A stretch of 64,000 bases of DNA from Aphrocallistes beatrix (lineage: Eukaryota > Porifera > Hexactinellida > Sceptrulophora > Aphrocallistidae): NCBI GenBank assembly GCA_963281255.1, contig OY725501.1, positions 3,697,674 through 3,761,673 of the forward strand. Reading direction: 5' to 3'. Below are positions 16,601 to 26,215 of the stretch, one piece after another; the first letter of the stretch is position 1; every line of letters begins with the position of its first letter. Below the pieces are notes generated by a model. The model was not told the origin of the DNA. It did not search any database and saw only the letters and a program-made list of their open reading frames with translations. A program made the position numbers and the translations under genes.

Positions 16601-19600
16601 CAACTAAACCCTACACCTAACTATTCAATAAACCCTACACCTAACTATTCAATCTACCCTACCTCAACCAATTCTATAAGTTCTACTCCAACTATATGAT
16701 GTATTACTGCCATAGATAAACCTGTACTTCCGTTCACCTCTCAGATCCTAACATCAAGCATTTGTCATTTACTATAAGTATGTTTATTAAATTAATCTCT
16801 TCGTCTTTCGTAAAAATATTTATGAATCTTTCTTATTGTGTTTACTATATACTAGTACTACAAGTATTATTGTCCTTAAAAGTTTCAATTCATCAAGAAA
16901 TTTAATTAAACTTGTAATAAATTTTCTCATTGCTGCTTATTGAGGTAAGAACCTATACTACCTACAAGTAGCTACCAAGAACCTAGCTCTATAGTGAAGA
17001 AATTATACAAAGATATAATAACTATCTTAACGCAGAGGAAGATTCCATTTCAATCAGTTTCCATCGAAGTTGAGTAATTCATAATTCATCAAGCCTGAAA
17101 GAATTATTCAAAATTCAAGTTTTTTCCGGGAAAATATCATGAATTATATGAATGTTTTTTTCAAATAATTGATAATTCAGGATTATGAATTTTTAATTAG
17201 TCAACTAGCTTATGATTGACTAATTCATGCTTGAATTATGAATTATTCATAATTCTTTACAATTTTTTAATGAATTAGTCAACTTAGGTTGCCGTTGGAC
17301 AATAAATGAACAAATAAGAAATTTTTAATAAAATATCGCGATTAGAAACCGAATGTTTCAAAGGATTGGATAGAATAAAAATCTATATTTAGGATCAAAC
17401 CAATTGACAGAATTAAACACTACTACTTTCAAAGGATTAAAATCTCTAACAAAGATTGGCTTAAGTAATAATATTATTCATCTTTCCAGCAGAATATTTG
17501 AAAGTTTGCCTAAACTGAATTATATCTACGTACCTCATTAATTCACCATTACACTGTGAATGTATAGTCTACAATGGTTAACCATTGTAGTAACCGTTGT
17601 AAAAATTCAGATTTACTATTGACAACCATGGTTGTCAATAGTAAATCTGAATTTTTACAATTCTCGTTGTTCAACTCCTCCTCAACATACTGGTAAACGA
17701 GCAACAGATCCATCTATCTACGTTAACTGCACACAAGAGTTGTCTTATCAATGCTTTAACCGCTCTAATAGTTGTCCTACTGGTAGCTATTGTCAGGATA
17801 CGCTAGACAGCTACACGTGTGTCTGTGAGGAAGAGAATTACCACTTCGCTAAACCTCTCAATAAGTGTATTAGCTATGATCAGTTGACTCATGCTCAATG
17901 TAGTACTAGTAGTGAACAGATAATATTATGTAATGTTGTTAAAGATAAGTAATACGTATAGCACTGTCATGTTGTGTAATCTGTTTATTTGTGTGCTAGT
18001 AAGTCAGAAAGTCAGAAAGAAAGAGAATGGAAATAATTGCAGCAAGTTTAATAATATACAGATGTAAACGTTTGTATACAAATAATCAATTGCTGACCTT
18101 TATTGTGCTACTAACATGTATTGTTTGCTAATTCTGTATATTTTGTTGCTGTACTATTTTAAATCCTTAAATATATTTTATAAAGTTTATTGGGTAATAT
18201 ATTTGACATTATATATGTGTAGTTTTACAAATTTCTACGAAGTACTGCCTGTTTTTAATATTGTTACGAATTCACAACAGAAATTATGGCGTTTGGAGTA
18301 AGCGACAACAATCAATACTTAGGTAATTATAGTATTGAAACTCATAGATCATGTACGCTAACAATAGTCAGAGATTATCAGACAAACAAAATAGCACTGT
18401 AACATTGTAATTACGAGATGTATATTGTCAGGGGTTTCTCCGTGTTGTGTTGGTGTATAGTGTGACTTAGCATTCTGCTTGTGAGATGTATCCATGGAAT
18501 GTTTTGGATAGAAAGAAGAAATTAAACAAAGAAATATTATCAATAATAATGCAGAGGAATATTCCATTTCAATCAGTTTCTATGCAGACTTAATGCACAT
18601 AGTTTATATTCTATATGTTCTATTTTTAACTATTGAAAAGAGGAAATTTTAGTACTTAATATAGTTCATGTTATGATATCCGAGATCTTCTACTCTCCTC
18701 TATATGTGTATCACGTTTTGCCATAGTGAATACTATAAAACTGAGTTGTGTAGTGTGAATGAAAAGTTTAGTTGAATCCTACTAGAAATGAAATTGATTA
18801 CAGAGAGTACACTGTTTGTGTTGTTATTGTGTTGTTGTTGTTGTTGTGTTACGGTTAATGCCAGATGTTGGGTTGAGTGTCCGGAGTCACAAAGAAGTTT
18901 GTCAGAACCAGAATGCTTCCTGAAAGACGATGGAACATCTAATACTTGTAGTAAGTATATCCGTAGTTCAGATCTAACAGGTCAGTCTATTTCTGGATTT
19001 AATTCTGTTCTAATTTGGATCAAACTGAGCACTAGAGTCGGGTATCTTACTATAGATAATTTCATTGGGGATAAATTGAAATTAGGAGGATCTCTGTATA
19101 ATTATGATCTAACACGATTGGATGTACGTTATGGACAGGCGCACATTCGTCCTGATTTGATTACTTTATTGCCAAATCTCAAACATTTGTATCTTGAATC
19201 AGTAGACTTTCATTACTTGCCTCACTTTTCCCTATCCAATCAGTTCCTAACATATATTAATATTTACCTCTCTACTATCAGAGGAATTCATTCTAATATT
19301 ATAAGAAAAGGTCGCGTGAGTGATTTGTCACAACTCAAACATTTATATTTGTATCCTAATCAGTTTATGAACTTAACAGATCAAACATTCTCAGGTCTCA
19401 CTGCTCTCACTTATCTAGTCATAAGATATTGTCACATTCCTAACCCAGCAACAACGTTCTCTCCTCTCGTTAGTTTGAGTAGACTATACTATCAGTTATC
19501 TGAATTAACTGATATTTCATTTCTTAACAAAACTCCTTCACTTTATAAATTGAAATATCTGTCATTCTCCAGTAATCTACTAACTTCCATACAGAGTAAT

Positions 19601-22600
19601 ACATTTTCACGTTACAGTAACTTAACAAGACTTTATTTGAGTTATAATAAAATATCGCGATTAGAAAACAAATGCTTCAAAGGATTGGATAAAATGAAAA
19701 ATCTATATTTAGTATCAAACCAATTAACAGAATTAAACTCTACTACTTTCAAAGGATTAAAATCTCTAACATACATTAACTTAAATTATAATCATATCCC
19801 TCATCTCACCAGCAGAATATTTGAAAGTTTGCCTAAACTGAATCGTATCTACCTCATTAATTTACCATTACACTGTGAATGTAATCTACAATGGATGTCA
19901 ATAGTAAATCTGAATATCTACGGTTCCCTTTGTTCAACTCCTCCTCAACATTCTGGTAAACGAGCAACAGATCCATCTATCTACGCTAACTGCACACAAG
20001 AGTTGTCTTACCAATGCTTTGACCGCTCTAATAGTTGTCCTACTGGTAGCTGTTGTCAGGACACACTAGACAGCTACACGTGTGTCTGTGAGGAAGAGAA
20101 TTACTTATTCGCCACACCTCTTAATATGTGTATTAGCTATGATCAGTTAACTCAGTGGCATGCTCAATGTAGTACTACGAATCCCTGAGTTGTGACAGAT
20201 AATATTATGTTCTGTTGTTAAGGATAAGTAATGTAGTACTGTCATGTTGTGTAATCTGTTTATTTGTGTGCTAGTAAGTCAGAAAGAAAGAGAGTGGAAA
20301 GAGTTGCAGTAAGTTGAATAATATACAGACATAAACGTGTGTACTACAGATAAACAATTGCTGACCTTTATTGTACTACTAACATGTATTGTTTGCTAAT
20401 TCTGTAAATTTTGTTGTTGTTGTACTGGATTACTAAATAGGTTCTGTAAAGTTCGATTTGATTGGGTAATAATTGGACATTACATTTTTGAAATTTTACA
20501 AACAAAACGGAAAACTGCCTGGTTTTAATATTACTACGAATTCACAACAGAGATTTTGACATATTAGATTTAAATAGCCCGGAAATATGGCATTTGTGGT
20601 TAGCTACAACAATTTATACTTAGGTAATACTAATTATAGTACTGAATTATTATGTGGAGTTGCCCATACTGATTTGGTGTATAGGTCTAATTCCCTATAC
20701 GTCAAATAGTATGGAACAACTTAAATGAAGGCAGAGCAGCATAGGTTACAGTGGTAATGGGAACACCCATGGGAATTGAAATCCCTTAAAATTATCAGCT
20801 GTAATGGCAACGAATATTGGTAGTTTGGTTTTAGTGGGAGGTGTATCTTATATATTAAAACTCCAGGATTTTTGTTTTTTTGTTTTTTTTTTGTTTGTCC
20901 GAATTGATTGAAGAATTGGCAAGTCGTAGAGATACGAAAATTGGCATGTACGTGTCAAATGATGAATCTAGGATTAAGTTCGAAGATCTAAGCGAAATGT
21001 TCACACCTCGCCGAGATAGGTGACAAAATGTGCTGACCAATCAAATTCGATTATTTTATAATGCAAATACATTGGAATAAAATAGTATTGACTTATGCAT
21101 ACAATCAAAATAACTATTTGTGATTGAAATTCATTGGTTTATGTGAACCAATCAATTATCAGCCTTTTATAATGCCATTCACACGATTCTATTTCATATA
21201 AATGATTGAATACTGCTATTTTGAGTCTATAATTTGATTGTTAACAACAATTAAAGTGTGTTATATGCTACGATCAATCAATTCGATCATAAAATAACTT
21301 TTAACGATATGGACTGGAATTGATTATTTAAGTATAATAATATTTAGCAATGTGAACTTTGTGTATTCAAATTGAGCTTACAATCAGGATTAGTTGACTT
21401 AATACGAAGTAAATTATATTTATCACGAAACAAAATTTCTGCTACAGTTCTGATTTCATTAATGTAACCGTAGACAAATGACAATCCAGCGTACTTAGTA
21501 TAAAACAAGAAAGCGACGAATTGTTTCTCTAATATCCGCAAGTGCCCACTGGGTAAATCTGCAGACACACAGTGTCTGCAAGCCGCGCAGCGCAAGCAAG
21601 CGAAGCGCGCTTGTATCTCTTAAAACTATCTGGATACGGGGTAACACAATAGGAATGCAGTATTGGTGTGTAACCTTACATCTGCAGATATAAGGAGGTA
21701 GAGAGAGCTAAGTGTATCTATGAGAGATTCGTTCAAGTTCACCCAGAGACGAAGAATTGGATAAAGTATGCAAAGTTTGAAGAACAGAACGGATATCTGG
21801 CAGCGGCTAGATCTGTGTTTGAGCGGGGAATCGAGTTCTTCGGAGATGAACACACAGACGAGGCGATATACATGGCGTTCGCTAAGTATGAAGAGAGACA
21901 GAAAGAGTTCGAAAGGGTAGGAATAGCTTCCATGCAATTACAGTAGAACCTGCATAATCCACACCCGTTGAAAAACGAAAAAACTGTCGGGTTATACGGC
22001 GAAATTTCTAATGTTAAACCCAAAATATGGTCGAAATGGTGTCCTTTATGCCGGTCTTCCGGATTATACAGGTGTCGGGCAGGGCCACAGGAATTTTCCA
22101 AACAGGCGGGCAAGAAAAAAATCCGGGCCATTACTATGATTTTGGCTTAGATGGCTGAATGAAATCCGGGGCAAATGTCCCTGGTGTCGGATTACGGAGG
22201 TTCTATTGTATTTTGCTTTACACAAGAAAGTAATGAGAAGAGATTCAACGATTGTTCTTAATTTAGGTTCGTACTATTTATAAATACGCGATCGACAAAC
22301 TAGGAAAGGAGAAGTGTCAAGACCTCTTCAAGGCCTACTCCCAGTTCGAGAAGAGACACGGGAATAAAGTTGCTATCGATGACGTCATCACGAGCAAGCG
22401 GCGGCTACAGTATGAAGAGAAGCTAGCGGAGAATCCTCAGGAATACGACTTGTGGTTCAACTACATCAGACTAATGGAAGCAGACGGAGATGAAGATTTG
22501 ATGCGGGAAATATACGAGAGAGCGATTGCTAATGTTCCTCCAATCAAGGAGAAGCGATACTGGAGAAGGTAAGTGTGCTCCTGAGTTTATAGAATCTTGT

Positions 22601-25027
22601 ACAGGTGACTCTGCTTAATCAGGACACTTTGGTCCCGGATATTTTGTCCAGCAGAGTTCCCAATTAACCGATGAAATTTAGTATAAGCTTCTATGTATGG
22701 GAACCATTACTTTCCTGGAGACTTGTCCCGATTAAGCGGAGTTGACTGCATTTGTATTGAATAGAACTTCTCCAATTAAGTTCCAAAGCTTAAAGTAATT
22801 CAAATTCATACACTTATAAATCCCACGATATCTCCCAAACTTTCTCAATTTTCCTATATTAATAATTCCCATTCAACTTACAATACTCTCATCAGGTACA
22901 TATACCTGTGGATAAACTATGCACTGTTCGAAGAGCTAACTTCTAAGGACATGGACCGAACTAGAGAAGTGTACCGAGCAGCACTTAACACAATTCCACA
23001 CAAAGAATTCACATTCGCGAAGATTTGGATAATGTTTGCACATTTCGAAATCAGACAATTGGAACTCACACAAGCACGTAAAGTCCTTGGCAACGCGATT
23101 GGAATGTGTCCTAAAATTAAGCTGTTTCGCGGTTACATTGAACTGGAACTGGAACTGAGAGAGTTCGCACGTGCCAGGACTCTGTATGACAAATTCCTAG
23201 AGTTCAACCCTAGCAACTGCACCACCTGGATAAAGTATGCAGAGTTGGAGACTATTTTAGGTAATCAACCACTCATCCATTAGTGAATCTTAAATAGACT
23301 AAACGCCACTCAATGATTGGCAGGGTTGCCATGGGATGGGAATGACTTTAAGAGTTAAGACTATGGATATTCCCACACAGCTTTCATCCAGGCATATTGG
23401 ATGCGCCTAGAGGCGCGTATTTGATCCCATGGATCATAATTAGGCGTATGATTTTTTTGGGGCTAGGCCCGCGGCATACGCCTACTTAGGCGCTTGGCAT
23501 AAAACATATAAAATTGCTATATACAAATGAGTCTCGGCGCGTCGAAAAATGGTGACGTCCATTTAGGCGTATGACTTTGGAAAGCTGGATGAAACCCTGT
23601 TCCCACATGTGGGAATCTGTGAGGATTCTGTGAGCATATGTGGTTCCTGTGGGTTTCTGTGAGCATATGTGGTTTCTGTGGGATTTCCACAGAAATCCTG
23701 TTGGGATGGGATGGGAATGGGTATTGAAAATCCATTCTCACGACAACCCTGAATTGATTGGTTCTGAGGTATAATCAATTCCTGCTGCTCACTACAGGAG
23801 ACGTGGACAGGTCTCGTAGCATTCTGGAGCTGGCCACTGTGTATCCCAGCATTGACATGCCGGAAGTGCTATGGAAGGCCTACATAGACTTTGAGGTGGA
23901 ACAGGAAGAGTGGGAGAGAACTAGAATCTTGTACGAGAGACTGCTGGAGAAGACCAAGCACTTGAAGGTCTGGTTCTCCTACGCCAAGTTTGAGATCTCT
24001 GTCGAGGAGATTGAGCTAGCCAGAGAGGTGAGAAATGGAGACTTAACTGAATATTATAATAACGAGAGTATCTACTTTGGTTATGACTATGGTTATGACT
24101 TGGTTATGACTGTGAATATACGTATATAGTGCAATATAGTTATCTAATACATACAGTACACCCTCTTAATACGAACAGCTCTGTGCCAATGATCGAAAAA
24201 TCGTTCTGTTTAGTGAATTTATCCCGATTAGTGAAATAACACTAATTCAATGGGGTTTAACTATAATACATTTGTATTGTTAGAATATTAAGAATAATAT
24301 TCTGTTTATTTCTTTAATAACAGAGGTTTCTCAATCTTATTGGATATATATAAGATTATAAACGTTGATTTACAGCGTAGAGGGGAATAATTATATTTTG
24401 GGTGTTCGGATTATCGAGGGTGTACTGTACTAACTCGCAAAATTCTCTTATCCTGTTTTTTAAGGGCGATCTTAGGTAAAAATTACTCCACGATTCATAC
24501 TTTTCGGTGGTTAACACGATTAAGCTGGGCTACAACCAAGGTGTCAACTTTAAAACCGCTGTTCTTCGTAATAGTCTAATTTGCTATAGGTGTATAGAGG
24601 GGCAGACAGACACTTCAAGGAGAACAACCAGTCGGAAGAGAGGAAGGGGATATACGATGCGTGGCTGGGATTAGAGGCGACATATGGGGATGAGGACAGC
24701 CAATCAGATCTCAGGAAAAAGGCGCCGAAACGTGTGAAAAAGAAGCGACAGCTGCTTAGCAACGAAGGTGGCGGTATGGAATGGGAGGAATACTGGGACT
24801 ATGTATTTCCTGATGGCGTCACAATGGCACCTAACCTGAAACTGTTACAGATGGCTAAAAAGTGGAAAAAAGCGAACGAAGCCATTATCACCAAAGAAAC
24901 AGAACCAAGAGATGACGTCACGGAAACACTGGAAACGAATCCTAGCGAGAGAACTGATGACGTAACTCGTTCAAGTGACCCGAATAGAATACCGATAGAT
25001 GACAGTGATAGCGACATTGAGATGTGA
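10693..25027 (+). CDS. CRNKL1: Crooked neck-like protein 1, spliceosome HAT-repeat scaffold
   Basis: Core component of the Prp19/NTC complex in the spliceosome (yeast Clf1), nuclear. Seven exons: 10693-11112, 11790-11980, 21688-21916, 22267-22568, 22896-23260, 23798-24027 and 24590-25027. Every border is GT/AG, all phases agree, and together they encode about 724 residues, close to the family length. Seen: the N-terminal family signature [20 protein letters not shown]; a long series of HAT repeats ([98 protein letters not shown]); and an acidic and basic C-terminal tail ending DDSDSDIEM. Intron 2 is 9.7 kb and contains three intact LRR genes and one LRR pseudogene on the same strand. The split codon across it (AG/A) restores the conserved [10 protein letters not shown], so the host gene appears intact. 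Introns 1, 3, 4, 5 and 6 hold MITEs. Confidence 0.96.
11171..11262. repeat. MITE, CTTATTAGCAACC family, copy 2
   Basis: Contains CCCTTATTAGCAACC and TTGCTAATAAGCGAATTCC. In CRNKL1 intron 1, about 60 bp after exon 1. Confidence 0.6.
11510..11655. repeat. MITE, GACTCCGCTTAAT family, copy 4
   Basis: Ends ACAAGTGACTCCGCTTAATC and GAGTTGACTGTAC; the right end lacks part of the terminal repeat. In CRNKL1 intron 1. Confidence 0.65.
12140..12293. repeat. Foldback element in CRNKL1 intron 2
   Basis: A long inverted repeat: CGAATCGTAATTTGGAAT pairs with ATTCCAAATTACGATTCG around a 13-nt spacer, and outer parts (AGAGACGCAT and ATGCGTCC) pair too. No gene. The rest of 11981-12640 is AT-rich spacer before the first LRR gene. 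Confidence 0.75.
12693..14201 (+). CDS. Secreted LRR/EGF protein, gene A (nested in CRNKL1 intron 2)
   Basis: One exon, 502 residues. Signal peptide with the poly-Cys core [10 protein letters not shown]. The N-terminal Cys cap is diverged from the other copies ([18 protein letters not shown]). About 8 LRRs follow (for example [12 protein letters not shown] and [12 protein letters not shown]), so it is shorter in the LRR core than its neighbours. LRRCT cap around residues 320-370 ([15 protein letters not shown]), then an EGF-like module ([24 protein letters not shown]). The C-terminus is unique: a Ser/Thr/Pro and Cys-rich tail ([19 protein letters not shown]) of about 75 residues, perhaps a mucin-like stalk. 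A TATA-like GTATATATAC lies at 12641. It is the most diverged intact copy and sits at the edge of the array, suggesting an old member. Function unknown; extracellular binding is expected from the LRR architecture. Confidence 0.88.
   Translation: MASIELRLLVLFICFCCCCCWRAVNRGCHISCPIGENTVLEPRCTLIDDRRSTHCEIIVTTPVHYYVGLRRYPRYTLLPYFGHLTLSVDLGPKILSLTIHNNIGDRLVLGGSASRNSVMRVLIYSKSAFIHNDLFSLMPNLTRLEIKDSVKFRNFPPFSRFNRELAFVYIRPYTIRGVRVSTLARWRISDLPNLKHLDLEAGPFCNLLEDSLSGLTALTSLSLGAFHIPTPVTTLSPLVGLKHLAYWNSGLTDISFLEQASFRKNLEWLDLSGNQIMEIGIHSFKELESVTGININFNPITHLSSRMFEHLPKLRSLFIIGLPLHCTNCLKWISIVKQKYKINFGVPGPRCATPIQHYYKLVTDPSIHDSCTQELSYKCFDPTVSCPNGTHCQDTLDSYMCVCKEVDHLFIETRNACVSLEDLAIKQPPPSTQVISHSQYATSSLHMTSSQHLVPTPHPASCPTPSAPACPTPPKCPACNCQIQSTEYPRSTTTTGSIPDIN
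14460..14860. repeat. Foldback element with TTCGAACTAA subrepeats
   Basis: The ends carry CCCATGGGATG with G-rich and C-rich inner edges. Inside, CTGTATGTAGGCGTTAGTTC on the left matches the complement on the right (GAACTAACGCCTACATACAG). Between them GAGGGAAAAG-AGCATTT is repeated. The flanking CCCATGGGATG on both sides may be a target duplication. Spacer between LRR genes A and B. Confidence 0.75.
15197..16699 (+). CDS. Secreted LRR/EGF protein, gene B (nested in CRNKL1 intron 2)
   Basis: One exon, 500 residues. Signal peptide [17 protein letters not shown], then the Cys cap [17 protein letters not shown]. About 10-11 LRRs cover residues 95-355, with clear repeats such as [38 protein letters not shown] and [19 protein letters not shown]. 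The LRRCT begins near residue 360 ([13 protein letters not shown]) and runs into the family motif [20 protein letters not shown]. An EGF-like module with six Cys follows. The C-terminal tail is Pro/Thr/Ser/Asn rich with a short repeat (NPTPNYSI twice). No transmembrane segment or obvious GPI signal, so it is probably secreted. TATA-like ATGTATATAAG about 65 nt upstream of the ATG. Confidence 0.9.
   Translation: MKMGTFKLILFVLLLCCCCVTVNGKCWVECLVSQRNLPEPVCLLKDDGASAYCTKNIMNSDLIGQSHSAYKQVTISVKLSTRVMRLSIHNRIGAKLKIGTSVYNYEITQLDIKGDSAFIRPDFFYLLPNLKSLTLSSVNFQYFPHLSKSNRFLTYIYISNFAIHSGVNDSSLIRKGRLSDSLQLKYLYLLPSKFMYLTDQSFSGLTALTSLHLERFRIPKPAATFSPLVMLNELSYISSELTDISFLKQTPSLSRLRQLEFYDNRITAIHSNTFSHFINLKILYLNNNHISRIEKDGLKGLSRLIELYLYSNQLRELNPTSFKGLESLTWIDLERNSISRLSSRMFESLPNLNAIKLYGLPLHCECNLQWVLRVNLNIHDSLCATPPQHSGKRATDPSIYVNCTQELSYQCFNRSNSCPTGSYCQDTLDSYTCVCEENYYFVKPLNKCVNNDQLINLQLQCAIPTSLAQLNPTPNYSINPTPNYSIYPTSTNSISSTPTI
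16700..17330. other. Spacer with an AT-rich inverted repeat
   Basis: 3' flank of gene B followed by an imperfect foldback at about 17085-17285 built from AATTCATAATTCATCAAG and TGAATTATTCATAATTC and related pieces. No gene seen. Confidence 0.5.
17331..17952 (+). pseudogene. LRR/EGF pseudogene C, 3' half only
   Basis: Homologous to the last two LRRs, LRRCT and EGF module of gene D, with no signal peptide or N-terminal LRRs upstream. Lesions: a damaged start of the block; an extra segment and frame change near 17533-17560 (GTACCTCATTAATTCACC); and two inserted palindromes at 17569-17660 that replace the sequence between the Cys pair and the LRRCT. After the palindromes the frame is open again from 17632 to 17952, with [20 protein letters not shown] and the six-Cys EGF module ([14 protein letters not shown]) intact, ending in a short tail. 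It could be a dead gene or a donor cassette for gene conversion; only the first is safe to state. Confidence 0.85.
17569..17660. repeat. Two adjacent perfect palindromes (22 nt and 64 nt)
   Basis: 17569-17590 (CTACAATGGTTAACCATTGTAG as a 22-nt palindrome, half-site CTACAATGGTT) and 17597-17660, a 64-nt perfect palindrome centred on CCATGG whose right half matches the LRRCT-coding strand of intact genes (GTCAATAGTAAATCTGAAT). Both look like template-switch copies made inside pseudogene C. Confidence 0.95.
18788..20188 (+). CDS. Secreted LRR/EGF protein, gene D (nested in CRNKL1 intron 2)
   Basis: One exon, 466 residues. Signal peptide [17 protein letters not shown]; Cys cap [18 protein letters not shown]; then the family-wide KDDGTSNTC. 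About 10-11 LRRs (residues 95-358), for example [19 protein letters not shown] and [24 protein letters not shown] near 359-410 ([19 protein letters not shown]). EGF-like module with one extra Cys ([11 protein letters not shown] where relatives have SYC), giving an odd cysteine count in that module. Short tail, no membrane anchor. Promoter: CTATAAAACTGAG near 18734, followed by a conserved TGTGTAGTGTGAATG block shared with gene F. The CRNKL1 exon 3 acceptor lies 1.5 kb downstream. Confidence 0.92.
   Translation: MKLITESTLFVLLLCCCCCCVTVNARCWVECPESQRSLSEPECFLKDDGTSNTCSKYIRSSDLTGQSISGFNSVLIWIKLSTRVGYLTIDNFIGDKLKLGGSLYNYDLTRLDVRYGQAHIRPDLITLLPNLKHLYLESVDFHYLPHFSLSNQFLTYINIYLSTIRGIHSNIIRKGRVSDLSQLKHLYLYPNQFMNLTDQTFSGLTALTYLVIRYCHIPNPATTFSPLVSLSRLYYQLSELTDISFLNKTPSLYKLKYLSFSSNLLTSIQSNTFSRYSNLTRLYLSYNKISRLENKCFKGLDKMKNLYLVSNQLTELNSTTFKGLKSLTYINLNYNHIPHLTSRIFESLPKLNRIYLINLPLHCECNLQWMSIVNLNIYGSLCSTPPQHSGKRATDPSIYANCTQELSYQCFDRSNSCPTGSCCQDTLDSYTCVCEEENYLFATPLNMCISYDQLTQWHAQCSTTNP
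20189..21687. other. 3' end of CRNKL1 intron 2: LRR gene flank and repeats
   Basis: 20189-20660 is the conserved 3' flank of the LRR genes, also found after pseudogene C. 21036-21300 is an AT-rich imperfect foldback (CAATCAAATTCGATTATTTTATAATG and a distant complement). 21300-21616 is a dispersed repeat ending in CAGACACACAGTGTCTG and CGCGCTTG, related to the elements near 61.8 kb and 63.4 kb. No gene seen. Confidence 0.55.
21941..22209. repeat. Pogo-like MITE in CRNKL1 intron 3
   Basis: Ends CAGTAGAACCTGCATAATCC and GGATTACGGAGGTTCTATTG-like are imperfect inverted repeats. It occupies most of the 350 bp intron between exons 3 and 4. Confidence 0.65.
22601..22750. repeat. MITE, GACTCCGCTTAAT family, copy 5
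   Basis: Ends ACAGGTGACTCTGCTTAATC and GATTAAGCGGAGTTGACTG. Lies in CRNKL1 intron 4, 30 bp after the donor. Confidence 0.7.
23385..23760. repeat. Dispersed element with TAGGCGTATGA ends, plus short tandem repeats
   Basis: 23385-23596 starts with CATCCAGGCATATTGGATGC, contains ATTAGGCGTATGATT and ends GCTGGATGAAAC. An inverted copy lies at about 28636-28832. It is followed by tandem TTCTGTGAGCATATGTGG units to about 23700. In CRNKL1 intron 5. Confidence 0.65.
24152..24431. repeat. MITE, CAGTACACCCTC family, copy 1
   Basis: Terminal repeats TACAGTACACCCTCTTAATA and TTATCGAGGGTGTACTGTAC with an inner duplicate (GATCGAAAAATCGTTC). The end structure is typical of pogo/Tigger-type non-autonomous elements. 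In CRNKL1 intron 6. Second copy at 58803-59121. Confidence 0.75.
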
Positions 25028-25542
25028 TTATACTTCAGTATGGATAATGTGCATGTGTCCATTCACTTTAATACTAAGCCTTTCAAATGGAAAATATTTC
25101 ATTAATTAAGCTTAATTATCTCATAAAATCGAAGTTCTCTCATCAGTATATTACAGGCAATACAACGTTAATAGGGATTATTATAAAACAAAGCTCTCTT
25201 CGAACAGATTGAGTAGAATGCTAACCCGATTTTGCATATGGGTCAATTCTATTTATAGAACAGACCCCATAACTTTTAGGGTTTCCCCGCCCAAAATGAC
25301 TTACCGGAAATGAGTTAGCATAATCCCTAGTCCTTAAGGAATAAAAAGGAATGCTTATTTACGTTTAGACTGAATAATAGAGTTAACTCAAAAATTATAA
25401 ACTATATAAGATGTATATATCAGTTCAACGATGATATTTGATAGTTGAACGATTTTCTATATGTGTAAGATACGAATTCCAATCTTGCACAAGTACTATA
25501 AATAGATAAATTGAGTCGTGTGAATGAATACGTTTAGCTGCA
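25028..25542. other. CRNKL1 3' flank and an inverted dispersed repeat
   Basis: 25028-25120 is the CRNKL1 3' UTR, which has a fossil duplicate at 31.7 kb. 25205-25323 is an inverted copy of the 3303-3432 repeat (CCCGCCCAAAATGACTTACC). 25490-25500 (TACTATAAATAG) is the promoter of pseudogene E and resembles that of gene G. Confidence 0.6.
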
Positions 25543-25826
25543 ATGAAAATGATGACAGAGAGTGTACTGTTTGTGTTGTTGTTGTTGTGTTACGGTTAAT
25601 GCCAGATGTTGGGTTGAGTGTCCTGAGTCACAAAGAGGTTTGTCAGAACCAGAATGCTGAAAGACGATGGAACATCTAATACTTGTAGTAAGTCGATTCG
25701 TAATTCAGATCTAACAGGTCAGTCTATTTCTGGATTTAAATCTGTTCTAATTTGGGTCAAACTGAGCACTAGAGTCGTGAGTCTTACTATAGATAATTCC
25801 ATTGGGGATAAATTGAAATTAGGAGA
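25543..25826 (+). pseudogene. LRR pseudogene E, 5' end only
   Basis: Promoter, signal peptide region and N-terminal Cys cap of a family 1 gene, then the first LRR-like strand (LIWVKLSTRVVSLTIDNSIG in another frame), closest to gene D. The signal-peptide frame hits a stop after FVLLLLCYG because the TGT tract is shortened out of frame, and four bases are lost near AGAATGCTGAAAGACG. At about 25827 the homology stops abruptly and switches to sequence matching the region about 370 bp upstream of gene D (TTGTCAGGGGTTTCTCCGTG, also at about 18427). That junction marks a truncating duplication: the fragment is fused to the promoter region of gene F. Confidence 0.85.
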
Positions 25827-26215
25827 TGAATATTGTCAGGGGTTTCTCCGTGCTGTGTTGGTGTATAGTGTGACTTAGCATTCTGCTTGTGAGATGTATC
25901 CATAGAATGTCTTGGATAGAAAGAAGAAATTAAACAAAGAAATATTCTCAATAACGCAGAGGAATATTCCATTTCAATCAGTTTATATGCAGACTTAATG
26001 CACATAGTTTATGTTCTATTTTTAACTATTAAAGAGGAAATTTTAGAAGTATTAGTTTACTAACATGAAGTAAACTAAGACTTCTAAAATTTCCTCTTTT
26101 TCAAAAGTTTGATATGTTCTACTCTCTTCTATATATGTGTATTACATATTCTCGTAGTGAATAATATAGAACTGAGTTGTGTAGTGTGAATGGGTTTAGT
26201 TGAATCCTACTAGAA

